Assembly: GCA_023055355.1 (NCBI GenBank)
Contig: JALJCS010000010.1
Span: 22,397,001-22,461,000 of the forward strand
Source: Agelaius tricolor
Lineage: Eukaryota; Chordata; Aves; Passeriformes; Icteridae
Length of the DNA: 64,000 nucleotides
Direction: 5' to 3'
The position numbers were made by a program, and so were the translations under genes. The notes below the pieces were generated by a model. It was given only the letters and a program-made list of their open reading frames with translations. It was not told the DNA's origin and did no database searches. Below are positions 36,306 through 47,975 of this stretch, piece after piece (within the stretch, counting starts at the first letter, position 1; every line of letters starts with the position of its first letter).

Positions 36306-39300
36306 TGTGTTTCTAACAATTCTCTGTACTCTGCCAGTATGCTGATATTTCAAAATTGCCATAGGCAGAGACCTATTATTTGGATCCCTTAGAGGAACAA
36401 AACATCATCTAAAATGTACTGCCAGAAAAGGTTGGAAATGCTGAGTTTTTTGATCACTGGGGAAAAAAAAAGATTTAAAAACATCTTTCACTGCAAATAT
36501 TATCTATAAAGAGAAATACACCTGCAATATTGAACTGTGAAGGGCTTTTCTCCACTTAGAAGTCACATTAGTTTGACATAAATAAAGTAAAAAAAATTGT
36601 CAGAATAAAAATTTTACCAACATGGTCTGTCTCCTTGTAAATATGTACAAGTACAATGAGAATTAAGGTCATGTCCACTTTACTCTTAACTGATGTCTTT
36701 GCCACAGATAGATATTGATAACTCTCTGCTGAGAAGTTAATCTTCTACTGGGGTCATGGCATAGTGCTGTGGTTAGAGCTCATTCTTTGCTGATTTTTCC
36801 ACTATCAGGCATCTGTTTTGAGTTGTGCATTAATCATTGTGAAGGTAGAATGTTTGCTGCACAGGATTTCCTTGGATTCCTATTTGGAGTTTCCCTGAGC
36901 CCCACTGTTTCCAGGCTGGGAGGTCCATGTGGGAACCCATGTAGTGTTAGAGGGTCTGATCACCCCATGGAGAAACAGTGGTTAAGGAGAGCACAGGAAT
37001 GTGTCTCTTAGGCTCACTAACTTGCCTTTTGGTGTCATTTAATTTTCCTCTGTTGACTGTACAGGGACTTTAGCTCCCTTTCATATACTGGCTGAAATTC
37101 CTGGCTAGGCCATTTGACTCCCTGAAACTGAATGTGTCTTTCCACTCCTACAAAAATCTCTCATCAGCTGAAATTCTTTGTAAAAAGTCTGTGATGGACA
37201 ACCCATGGCTGACCTCACTTATTCTGGAAACTGGTGGCTTGAGCTAACTTCTGTGATCTTGTCTACATTTGAAGAACAAGAAGCAACAGCATGGAAGACC
37301 TCTCTCTTTTCCATCTTTAAAGCATGGAAGATAAATATCTTAAAGTATATTGGGCTCATGAGTCATGCAAGGCCAGGGCCTTGCTGCAGAAATGTCTCTG
37401 TTTACCTTATCAGAAAGAAGCAATATGTTTATTACTCACAAGAATCTCAATGAGAAGCAAAAATCAGGTACTAAAAGAGGTTTTTAATCTAGTGGAGTAA
37501 ATTTTAATGAATGTTAACAATTGTGCAATTACTCTGTAACAATGCAAGGGATAAAAAAGAGACAATTTTTAGCAATCAAGATTTGGAAGAAAGCACTGAG
37601 AAAAAAGGTGAATTTTTCTATTTCTTGAAGTCTTACAGACACCTTCCTGAAAGATTTATGAGTCAAACATAAGTTATTAGTTCAATATCATTCTGTGGCC
37701 GGAGTGGCCTTGAAGATATTAATCTGTGAATCAGCCAGTGAAAATCTATGGCCTGTAAAGGGCAGAGTATCCAACAACACAATCGTGATGTCTCCTCTTC
37801 CATACAGGCCCCAGGCAGGTGAAACCATCTGTGTTGGCTCACTCCAGAGCTCACTGCTCAAGAATCTCACTGTAAATCACCCTCTTTGTTCTGCTTTTTT
37901 GTGCATATAAGTAGATTTGGGACCTACACATTCAGTCATGAGCACAGAGGGTGCGGGGTGTCACCAAGCAAGCTATCATTGTGACATTTTCAAGCTGCTG
38001 GCTGACTGCAAAGTGATATGTAAGCATATACATGAAGCATATGGGGAGGCAGGAGACATATATCAGACAGCAGCTGGCATATCAGGTCCAGGGCAGCTTC
38101 TACTGGGAAAAGAAAATAGATTGCAATTCCAGGCAGAGTGCCTTAACTCTTCTTTCCTTGCCTTTGAAAATTTTAATTTCTTATATTTGTATAATCCAAA
38201 TAATTTATGTCCAAAGTTAGTAATTTTGCAGTATTTTTCATCTGTTCTTAATGCACCAAAGCTCAGCTTATTTTCTGTTATCTCCCTGTAAAAGTGGGAC
38301 AAACCTGTTGGATTTGCGCTCAGTACTCTAAGCTCAAGAGTAGAGTAACTTCAGATTTATCATTGTGCAACCAAGAGTGATATTAGGTGTTAGATTTAAT
38401 ATCACCCATCCCCGTGTGAAAGAGAGGGCCAAATTCTCTGCTAATATTAAAGCAATAGGGACTCACTTGCAAATAAAAGAGATTCTGACCTGGTATTCAG
38501 AATACTTAGAAACTACCCAGAGAGAACTGAGTAGGAAGATATATTGTTTTCTACTTTATTCCATGCTTTCAGTACAACTGCTTTTTTCAGCTTGAGCCCA
38601 AGTCATCAAAGTTTCTCACTGCAGAGTCATTCACTACAGGCTCTCTCTGCTACCCTGCTGGGGACGATGCCATGGGCTCTCTTTGCACCTGCAGCTACAG
38701 CTCCTAAACAGACTGGTGTCCCCTGGAAATCATGAAATATTTGTCCTTGCAGTGCAACCTCTTCTTTCCTGGTGTGATGAAATGTGCTCTACCAAAAATA
38801 ACCTGCTTGTTGTTCCTTTCCCAAAACGCTCTCGGATGTGGTGTTACCAGCAAAGGTTATATTGACAAAACATGTGGCAAACAAGGGGGTCAGGGGTGGT
38901 TTGGTGCCTGAAAGTGAGAAGTAGGAGATTTAGTGGAAGGTAACAAGATAAAAAATAGTAGTAGTTGAAGTATTTTAGCATATGAAATTGTTGTAAACTG
39001 ATTTGGAAGATGCAAAGGGGAAGAAAAAGGAATGGAGAAGGAATTCTCCTTTTAGAAACAGTCAAAGGAGGAAAAGAGAGAGATTATTTCCATTCTGTTC
39101 AGTGTAGGAGTGTACTAAAGCTACCTTTGAATGAGATGATCTGTCTGTCTCTGTCCTTTAGCATTCAGGAACCTGGGTAGGTGTGCCAATACCATGGGGA
39201 GTTCTGGAAAGGAAAGCAGCCCTGGCAGAGCTCTGCACTCCTATTGCTGCTGGATGTAGCTCCACTAAATGAATGAGATTTTCATGACATGCTCTCCCCA

Positions 39301-42300
39301 CACAAAGCAAGCCTCTTCTATGTGCCCTGTAAAAGGCTGACCAGGAGGTTCTGTGCGGTCATCTTCCTGAACAGAGTTCAAGGACATGAGCCACAAAGGC
39401 TTCCATCCTCTTGTTTAATGTAATCAGAAAGCCAGTTTTGTGTTGGAGCCAAATTTATGGATAGTCATGCACTGAGCCTACTCCCCACTGCCTCAAATGC
39501 TTCTCAGCAGTGAGAACTGGAGTCCTTCTTCCCTGGTATGACTCCAAGGAATGCAAAATATACTTCTTTTTTCCTGTCCTCCACCTTCTTTTTTATAACT
39601 TCATAATATGTGTGGTTCATATTCTGTGTCTGGTCTGTCTTGAAAATTGTTGTCACCTCAATTTTCAACACTGTCAGAAATGTTTATCTCATTAGAAGAG
39701 CTGGAAAAGCAGTGCAATAAAGTAAAATTAAACCACTCTAGTAGCTTGGATATTAGTAACAATGTAGGAAAATGAAGAAACAAGAATGACTGAGGTGTTT
39801 TTACAGCTTCCCAATGCTTAACACTATAGCAGCTCTTCAAAACAGCTCTTATTTCTTTTTCATGTTTGCTTTTAATATCTACTCTTTTTTTGACACCAGA
39901 TTCCTCCAAACAATGTAATAATGTTTCTTCCTTTTATGCTCTATGAAGTCCTTTGGAGTCCCTGGGATTTTTAACATCTGAATGCTATTTATGAGGCATC
40001 TGTTTTCAAAGCTGAGGGCACCTGTCCCTAAATTTCCTCAGTTTGAATTAAAGGATGTGCCATTCCACTGAAGTTTCTGGAAGGAGCTTGTATCAAAGTG
40101 GGTCCATATGCCTTGGGATGGGGCTGTAGACTCTGGAAACAAATGGCAGCCCCTTTGAAAACTCCTTGTATCATAGTGCAGTTGATGATTTGCCAGCAGA
40201 CTTCAAAGGTCTGTGTGCATTTCTTCAGGAAGAAAATATATCCTTGGGAGACAATGAAGAAAAAGATGGAGACCAGTGCTGATGCACTGTCACTGAAAGC
40301 CTTTTGACAGAAAGGAGGGCTCCAAACCAGCAATCCCAATGATGGATCTTAGTACTCATTCTCCAGACTAGTGCTGGTGGATGTTTTCACTAGAAAAAGG
40401 CTGCTTTGTTGATGTCTGAGCACTTATTTTATTATTCCTTTATGCAGAGGAACCTGCTATAGTTTTTCATATATAGATATGCCATTGCTTATCTAAGTGT
40501 AGCAGTAAAAACTGTCTTGACAAAAAATCTTGAATCATAATTTGCCTTTTGAGATGTCTTTTATTACTCCTTTTGCTGTGATGAATATTTTTCATAATTT
40601 TAAAACTCTTATGTCTAGATAATTCTATACCAAACATGTGGAAATTCCCATAATTCCTGTCTGTGTAGAAATATCTGAAAACAAAAGAAATAAATAACAA
40701 GATCTCAAATGACTGAAAACTTTGAGGGGAAGGTTATGGCAGAAATTCATCATTTTATCTTTGAGGTTTGCTGATACATAAGTCAATTAGGATATAATGT
40801 GGAAATAAAGTGAGTGTAATTATACACTTATTACGTGTAAAAAATAATGGCATTTGCACACCAGCCATCCAACTATTCCTTCTACTTCTCAGCATGTGTG
40901 GGTCCTACACACCACATTCACAGTGGGACCAAGTCCCAGCTCTGGGGCGTTGTTCTCTCTTGTGGTGTCACAGTCCAAGGCCAGAAGGGAAGGCAGCCTC
41001 TCTCAGCGTGTCCCACACAGCTCAACCCCTCCAGGTGCTGAGACTGATGGAATCTGCCCACTTGTGTCTCGTGACTGGCTGCAAAGTGGTCATGTCTTCG
41101 GTCCCACATTTGCACTGTGCTGGCTGAGACCGTGCTAGCAGCCATTAAAGTTTACAGAAGCTGAAGAGTCTGTGCCCCTTAACACTGCAGAGTATGCAGC
41201 CACTTCATACAGAACAACGTTAAATGTCCAGACAGAAAGGAAATGTTTCTAAACAATATGTCCCAAAATGACAGGAGTTTCTTTTATGCCTCTTCTGGTC
41301 TCTCTGACGTGTTGTCCACTTAGAGAAGCAAGCTGAGTGCTTGCTGCCTGCTTTCAGGTTGTCCTCACTGTTTTTTCCTGTTTAAAACCAGCAGATCTTT
41401 CCTTCCCGTTCTATTTTTGGAGCTGATCCATGAAAGGCAGGACCAAGGTTTAAGGGGATTCTCAGAGGCAAACCAGCTGGGTCACTCTAAAGAGCTGCAC
41501 TTTCTCTTAGGGTGTCTGAAATGGTAGTGAAATCACCTAGCAGATTTCTTCCCTATATTCAGCATATTTATTTTCCTGAGCTTTCTGTGGCCTCTCCTCA
41601 TTTGAGAGGCTGTTCACTCTCTATCCATTCATCTGCCAGGGGCTGTTACTGAGGCCTGGCTCTGTGCTGGACACTGTTAATGGTTCTGGATGTCTGTAAC
41701 AGAAAAATACTGAGTAATATACATGGATGTAGTTAATGTATTGCTCGTTCACAGCCCCACCAGTTCCTTTAAAAGAAATTGAGGGTTTCTGCTTAATTGA
41801 GGGTTTGTTTTTCAGCTTTCTGAAATCTTGGAAATCTGTCCCCTCATCAGTTTGTTATTCCCCAGCTAGCAAATATGATTTGCAATTTTATGATATTTTG
41901 TTTCAACTAGTACAATTAAAGTTTGACTGCTCCAAACTGAGGGTCTGACCCTGTGTATCCTGACCAAATCTCATTTTTTCCAGTGCTACCATTTATTGTA
42001 CCAATCCAGAACCAAGCCCAAGAAAAGCACGGATAAATAACAACAGACCCTTCCTTTCTTTAGATTCTCATGCTGTGTTTGCCAGCAATGATTTCTGTGT
42101 CCTTGCAATGCCTAAATGTTACATCTTTGGACTTCTTCCTACCAAGTTCCTAGCTCTTTTCTCTGCCTTCACTGATCTCATTCTCTACCTGCCCATGCAC
42201 AACAACATATTAAATCCTGCTGAAAACTGTGTAATTCACATCCACTACCCTGAATTTCCAAGGATGCTGTATTATGCCTTCAAAGACATGCTTTATGATA

Positions 42301-42619
42301 TTTTCAAGTGATTTACTCTTCCTTGCCTGATAAATGTCTTCACTTTCCTGGTAAAACATTGCTCCAACTTAAGTGAGCAACTCAGAATGCTGCCACTTAT
42401 AGTAAAGTTATCCAAATAAACTTATAACTAATTTTTTGTCCTCTGTGACCCAGTTTTGAAAGTCAGAGTTATCTGACATTATCCAGCTAGGTCTTACCCT
42501 TCTGCTGACATTTAGCACAAAGGGAAGGGGCTTAAGCACTTAATGCAGCCTCCAGGGAATGGTGACACTTCCAGGAGTGTGTTTATGCCCATGAGGTCAG
42601 CAAACAAAAGTAGGACAAG
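36306..42619. other. Long unique region, no gene supported
   Basis: Over 6 kb with no recognisable gene or recent transposon. Open frames at 37,917-38,291, 40,028-40,339 and 40,810-41,145 occur on both strands and overlap each other. The GC-richer piece at about 40,900-41,160 resembles a decayed element but was not identified. Confidence 0.5.
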
Positions 42620-42727
42620 ATGTGACTCGGACACTGAGTTCAGTTTTGGGCCCCTCCCCACAAGGAGGACGCTCAGGTGTTGGAGCAGTTCCAAAGAAGG
42701 GCAGTGAGGCTGAGGAAGGGTCTGGAT
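42620..42727 (+). mobile_element. Internal CR1 LINE fragment
   Basis: Matches the part of CR1 ORF2 before the 'FSLEKRR' region: TTCAGTTTTGGGCCCCTCCC, then ACAAGGAGGACGCTCAGGTG, then GGAGCAGTTCCAAAGAAGGG and GGAAGGGTCTGGA. In protein terms this is the VFGPL..RRTLRCWSSSK-type region in a shifted frame. It has no 3' tail, so it is an internal remnant. Plus orientation. Confidence 0.9.
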
Positions 42728-43789
42728 ATTGATGTACATACCAATCACATTGATTCATTTTATGGCTAAGGGAAAGCAAGAGGTGTTTGCAAGCCATGAT
42801 TCATCTAGTCCTTCTGAAACATGTAATTTAGCTGTGACAAAACACCACTGAGAAATTCCTATTTTTGTCTACTGTCTCTAAGGGGAGTGTAGAAAAGCTC
42901 AGCCATGGATGCAAACCCTGAAGACTTTACAAGTTAGTTGATGTGCATCTCATCTGTGTTGAGACTCTTCTCACCTGTGTTTATATTGCTGGTTGTTTTT
43001 TGGCAATAGATGTAATAATGTGGACTGAATCTGCATTAGTGCTGCAGTACATGGTCTAAATGTGGTCTGGAAATGTTAGCTAGGAATCACAAGAATATAC
43101 ACACAAAATATATCAGTCAAAAGGAAACCACAGTGAATGGCACACAACAATAAAAAAGGGATTTTACTGCATTAGTGCCTTTGAACAGCCTAGACTTCAG
43201 TTCTTTATTCTGATCAATTTTCCTAATAAATCTGGACTAGATTTTTTGGTTTGTTCTCCCCCTCAAGTAGCATGTCCCCATAATCTCTAAATAATGAGAC
43301 AAGGGGAGGCTGGCATGGCTGGACAAATTATTTTGTACATCCAGGAAGAAGGAAATGACTGGGTTCATCATTGGTGGGACAATACTAGGAGACTATTTAT
43401 GTTCTTTAATAAGAAAATGCATTTTACCAGGCCCCAGGAAAAAATAAGATGCTGCTTTGTGCACTTTGTATCAGCTTAGCAGCAAAGCAAAGAAGCAGGA
43501 GAAATGAGGTCCAGCAGACTTTCAGGCAGGCAGTGAGAAACACTGAACAGTCAAACCTCACAGGGCATTTTCCTGTTCCTATCCTCTGTCCTCAGTTGTG
43601 AAAAAAAAAAAACAAAACATGAGAGAGAGAAAGGGATGCACAGGGACTTTGTGAAATAGCAAAAGAAAATGAAGGGAGAGAGGGAGGCTTCTGTGATGAA
43701 ACATATCCAGTGGGTATCAAGGGAGAGAAATGTAGTGATTCAGTGATTCCATCTTCAAAAAGAATAACATTTTGCCTGTAATTCTGCAG
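42728..43789. other. Unique non-coding sequence
   Basis: No gene is seen. A purine-rich stretch and an A12 tract (43601-43612) occupy part of it. Confidence 0.55.
43601..43612. repeat. Poly(A) tract, 12 nt, in purine-rich DNA
   Basis: Twelve A followed by CAAAAC and then about 70 bases of GA-rich sequence (GAGAGAGAAAGGG-type). Confidence 0.85.
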
Positions 43790-44265
43790 GCGTATCACCC
43801 AGATCATTTAATATTTTCATGAATAACCTTCCTAGTGCAATAGAATCTATGTTTATTAAAACTGTAGAGGCACCTTGCAAAGACACCAGAGAAGAAGATA
43901 AGAATTCAAACTAATTCTGGTATGTTGGTGACATGGTTGGGAAAAATCTCTAATGACACAACATAAAAAGAATAAAAATGAGATGCCAGAATGAGAAAGC
44001 AAAAATTAAGAGCACAAAGACAAGGTGGAGAATAAGTAATAGGTTCTTCAGACAGATGAAGAGTTATAACAATTGAACAAATCATGTTGTATTCATGATG
44101 TCATGGGAAAAGCAAACATATAAGCAGAGGTATCACCGATAAAATACAGAGTTATGTGAGCATTGACAAGGCTTCACATGAACTGCAATGCAGAGCTTTC
44201 TATACTACATTATAGAAAAGATGTGAAGCAACTGAAAACTGCAGGGGAGATTGGATGAATGATCA
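43790..44265 (+). mobile_element. Ancient, heavily decayed CR1-type LINE
   Basis: The stretch begins with CATTTAATATTTTCATGAAT, matching the CR1 ORF2 'VLFNIFIND' nucleotide block, with an AGG-G-TC-CC piece just upstream where CR1 has 'cagGGatCagtCCtGGg'. Further on, blocks corresponding to 'kfaDDTKl', the GATGCCAGAATGAGAAA segment and, near 44,200, CATTATAGAAAAGATGTGAA (CR1: tacaggAAAGAcaTtGAgg) keep the expected order and approximate spacing. Divergence is high and no frame is open. It is clearly older than the CR1 copies at 31.7 and 35.9 kb. Confidence 0.6.
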
Positions 44266-44536
44266 TTACTCTAATAAACACAACCTGTAATTAAATGTTG
44301 GTCAAAACAAATTGGTGGTTTAGGCCCTTGGGCTAAAGAAAAGATGGAGCGCAGAAACAATCACAAATATACAAATTTATAGAGGGATGCTGTTTTTCAT
44401 GACTGCAGGGCCAAGACAAGAAGTAACAGAAGCAAAATGCTGTAAAGGTAGTCTTGTATCAGTCAGTGTTAATGGAGAAGAAAAGGGCTCCTTAGTTCAC
44501 TGCTTCCATACAGGCTTTCACACCTAGGTGCTGTGC

Positions 44537-44591
44537 TAAACATTTTATTGCCTTGGCTCACTTTGGGGCAAGGCAATAAAAATAATGTTTA
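44537..44591. other. Hairpin of pre-miRNA-like size
   Basis: TAAACAT plus TTTATTGCCTTG (44537-44555) can pair with CAAGGCAATAAA plus ATGTTTA (44569-44591), leaving a four-base bulge (AATA) and a 13-nt loop. That gives 19 base pairs in about 55 nt. It is near the lower size limit for a miRNA precursor, and the sequence does not match any miRNA I know. It could also be a small inverted-repeat element or chance. Confidence 0.5.
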
Positions 44592-44821
44592 TATTCTACC
44601 CCAACATCTGGAATGGTAGAGGGAAAAAGATAATAGTAGGAAAAATTGCAACATGAGGAAGAAACCTAAGTAGTCTTAGATCAATACAGAGAAAACATTA
44701 TTTTCAGCATGCATATTTTTAAATTTCATGTTTGTTTAAAAGAAATAATTTCTCTCAGCTGCCCATTTGAAGGTTTAAAAACAACTCCAAACACTTATTC
44801 TCAAACTTAGTAGTATCAAAA

Positions 44822-44837
44822 GGAATTAATTAATTCC
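44822..44837. repeat. Perfect 16-bp palindrome
   Basis: GGAATTAATTAATTCC is its own reverse complement. A further TTAATTAATT lies a few bases downstream, giving a cluster of homeodomain-type TAAT sites. Confidence 0.9.
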
Positions 44838-45361
44838 CCTTGGTTAATTAATTTGGTTTAATGGACTTCAGCATTGCAAGGCAGTGTGGCATATTAGATT
44901 AGATTTTCCAGCTATGTTTCAAGTCATATAATCACAATAATACAAATCCTCTGTTTCATTTTGAGTACTCATAGAGAATAATTTTAAAGCCTTAATTTAA
45001 AGTGGGTGTTTGTCTTTCCAGACTGTAGCTTGGATTAATTTCTTCTGGAGTTTGAGGGGGTGAAACTGGGAACACTCACAAACTCTGTTCAAAATTAAAG
45101 CCTGTCTCTGGGAAGTGAGGAACATCATATTAGCATTTGTTTTGAAGAATCTCTTGGTGTCAGCAGGAGCTCTGGGGTTTTTTATTTACATTGAGAAGAA
45201 AACACAATGCAACTGAAGTAGAAAGTTTTTTTTCCCTGGGAAGAACTCTGGTTATCTTAGGTCTTGGTATTTAAAAGCACACCAGAATATTTTCCTGACC
45301 TTTTTTCCATCGCCAGCTGTCTTATCTCTGAAAAATTTTGCAATATAACATATTCCAAATT

Positions 45362-45393
45362 ATGATGATGATGATTATTATTGTTGTTGTTAG
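45362..45393. repeat. Trinucleotide microsatellite (ATG/ATT/GTT)
   Basis: A chain of ATG, then ATT, then GTT triplets, an imperfect trinucleotide tract of about 32 bases. Confidence 0.9.
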
Positions 45394-46222
45394 TATTGCT
45401 AGTATTACTATCTTCCCCTTCTCTTCTTTGTACTTGAAGAGCTGATTTTTATCATGGTGAGGTCCAAACACAGAGACCCTGAAGCTGAAGCACAAAACCA
45501 GCTGCTGGAATAATTTCTATGGGAAAGGAAAGGAAGGGGTCAGGATGAAGTCCTGGGATCCCTAACACTTGCACTGGCTTCCTGGTCTCCTCTTAGATTC
45601 CACTGAGAGGAGCTTTGCAGTCACTGAGGCAGGAAGGAGAGTTTGGCAGCCGCTGCTTTGCTCCTGAGCAAGAGCAAGAGGAAGGATAGAGCAATGCCTG
45701 GATAGTTAATAAGACAGGCAGCCCAAAATATCCTTACCATTTTGTCATCCCAGTTTCTTCCCTATGCAGCTCTGGAACCCCAGCCTGTATGAGAGCCAAA
45801 CCCCCAGGGTGAGAAGATGGGCAGTCATCCTTCCTTTCTAGGGATACCCTGTCCATACAGGGCAACAGTCCACTGATGGAGCTGCACAGTCATATGCTGG
45901 AAGACATCCTAAGGGAGATATCCCAGTATCTTTGTTTTTTGTTTGCTGTTCAGGTATTCCCCTTCAGAAAGATAATGGCTTGAAGAATGTAGAACTGTGT
46001 TTCCATTTTGAAAAATCATTACTTTTTCCTCTTTTTTTTTATGTCTAGCTTTGGTCTTGTTCATTACTTTTCTCCATTGCCTATCATACCTGTTTACTCT
46101 TTTCACCCTGCTCCGCTTCTTTCAGTTTCTGATTTCTTGTTTTCAAGAAAAATGGAAGAACTCCTTGCATTCACTCAAGCCTCCTTACTTCTTGTTTAAA
46201 GTCTCTCAACCCCCAAAAAGCC

Positions 46223-46240
46223 TTTTTTTTTTTTTTTTTT
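46223..46240. repeat. Poly(T) tract, 18 nt
   Basis: An uninterrupted run of 18 T. Confidence 0.95.
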
Positions 46241-47771
46241 ACATTAGAAAACAAACAATAGGTTTAGCATCCTTCCCCTATCTCTGAGCTAAGGCATCCT
46301 GAAAGAGGAAGACTCAGATAAACATCTATTCATCTCCACAACTCCCAGATGCAGCTCAAACAGTTTCCTTTATGGATTAAAGATAAGACACTATCTGTGA
46401 GCAGCTGTAAAACAAGAGCTCTGGTCACCAGCAAGGCAAAAGGGATTGCTCAGGCCCTCAGCTTCTGTGGCACAGACTTCTCGTGGGTCAGAGGTGCGCT
46501 GGGAGAAGCACGTCCCTCTGACACTGTGAGGTAGCATAAGATACCCTGCCAGCCCAAAGGCCAGAAACAGAAAATAAACTTGTCTCTCTACTACATGGGA
46601 GACCTTCAGGGAGCCCTGGATGCACATCTGAGTAGGTGGGTGGCTCAGCACGAAGTCTTGTGAGGGGAGATTTCCATTCTTACATCCACAGAGCTGAGTC
46701 AGCCCTGCATAAATACAGCAGAGGAGGAGGAGCTCTGGTCTCCAGGAAGGAAAATACATTCCAGCAAAAACTTGGTTCTGACACCCTCCTTTTTCTCTTT
46801 GCTTTGCTTCTGCCACAGCAATTGAGTGGCACAGCACTCTGCTGTCAGTAGCCCTGAGTGGGAGGGAAGGGTATCCTGAGTGCCAGGGGTGGATGTTCGT
46901 GCTGCTGCCCCAAAGCGCTGCAAATCCATGCCTTGGGACACAATGTGTTTATTGGGGATAGAAGAACCTTCAAAGATGCAGCAAAAGGAAGTCCAGGGAG
47001 GAATGTTGGTGTAAATGTCCCACTGGGAGACTAAAGGAGAGGTCCTGCAGTCTGAATGCCATTCAGCTGATTTGTGTTTTCCTTGCTTTAATCTGAAATA
47101 AAAAATTAAGAAAAAGGAGAAAGAAAAAAAAAGGAAAAAAGTGATTCTTGAGGAGGAAACTCTACCAAATGACCAGGACACCTGGGTAGGATGAGGAAAA
47201 TGTTCTTCTGAGAGCAGAGGGAGGTACATAAACTGGGGTTTTTTTGTGGTATGAAACTTGACAGTGAAATTTCAACATTGAATTCCCTCTTCATAAGGTT
47301 CAGGCTGTTTACTTTCATGTACGGTTGCCTCTCTTATTACTGTCAGAGGTCAAATCTTGAGCAGTTAAAAGAAGTATGTTACTTTAAAGCCTTTAGATTT
47401 CCAGGCAGGCTTGCAAGGCAGGAGTGGCTTGCCCACAGAAGAGTCAGTGAAGTGCAGGCTCTTTCACATCTAGGAAATGAGTTGGGTTGGGTAGAAATGA
47501 AGAACTGCCAGTGCCTGGCAGCTGATGGCCAGTGTCTGTGCAATGACCTCCTTGCTCTGACTGCTCTGTGGGTGAATTAAAGTTGGCAGTTTCAGTCAGC
47601 AGAAGGAACAAAGAGGTCAGGTTGGCTGAGTTGTGCTGTCTGTGTCTCTGGATCTCTGACACTTACCTGAGCAATTGGCCCCTGGTCCCAGTGTGTGCTG
47701 CTGTTCCCCTTTCAAAAGACACAGCACAGGCATCATAAGAGCCTACAGCAGCCACTGCCAGCAAGAATCCT

Positions 47772-47975
47772 AGCCTCATTTTTGCTTCACTAAACAAGCA
47801 CAAATCCTTTAACCCCTCTTTGAACATCCTGTGCTTCAGTTCACTGTTCTGGGAGCCACAGGTGGCTTGGTTTTAGCTACCACTTCATAAAATATAATTT
47901 CTGATACATGATAGTAAAATGCTTAGATTTGGAAGGCAAGACTCACCCATGGAAGGCACTTTACAAAGTTATCAC
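47772..47975 (+). mobile_element. MIR-like ancient SINE relic with tail region
   Basis: Blocks in order match MIR-type SINEs as known from reptiles: CCTTTAACCCCTCT (aagtcacTTaACCtCTCT), GTGCTTCAGTTCACTGTTCT (gTGCCTCAGTTtccctaTCT), then about 80 bases on AAATGCTTAGATTTGGAAGG and ATGGAAGGCACTTTACAAAG, which resemble the 'aaagcgcttTGAGATctacgGATgaaaaGCaCTaTA' end of reptilian copies. Order and spacing are right; identity is low. The tRNA-like head is not clear. Confidence 0.55.

Larger units (their letters stand above)
44266..47771. other. Unique non-coding sequence
   Basis: No gene is supported. It contains the hairpin at 44537-44591, a palindrome (44822-44837), a trinucleotide tract (45362-45393) and a T18 tract (46223-46240). 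The longest open frame of the whole window (176 codons, minus strand, 46,699-47,229) lies here but has no recognisable domain. Confidence 0.55.

Noticed and set aside
35882..36319. 145-codon minus-strand frame as a host gene
   Set aside because: It is the antisense of the CR1 copy at 35,895-36,305.
40854..41160. GC-richer segment at 40.9-41.2 kb as a transposon
   Set aside because: It stands out in composition, but I could not match it to CR1, LTR or SINE features, and both-strand open frames there are unconvincing.
46699..47229. Longest open frame (176 codons, minus strand)
   Set aside because: No recognisable domain, a run of Phe/Ser from a purine-rich strand, no splice or promoter support, and an overlapping frame on the same strand. 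Length is within chance for 64 kb in six frames.
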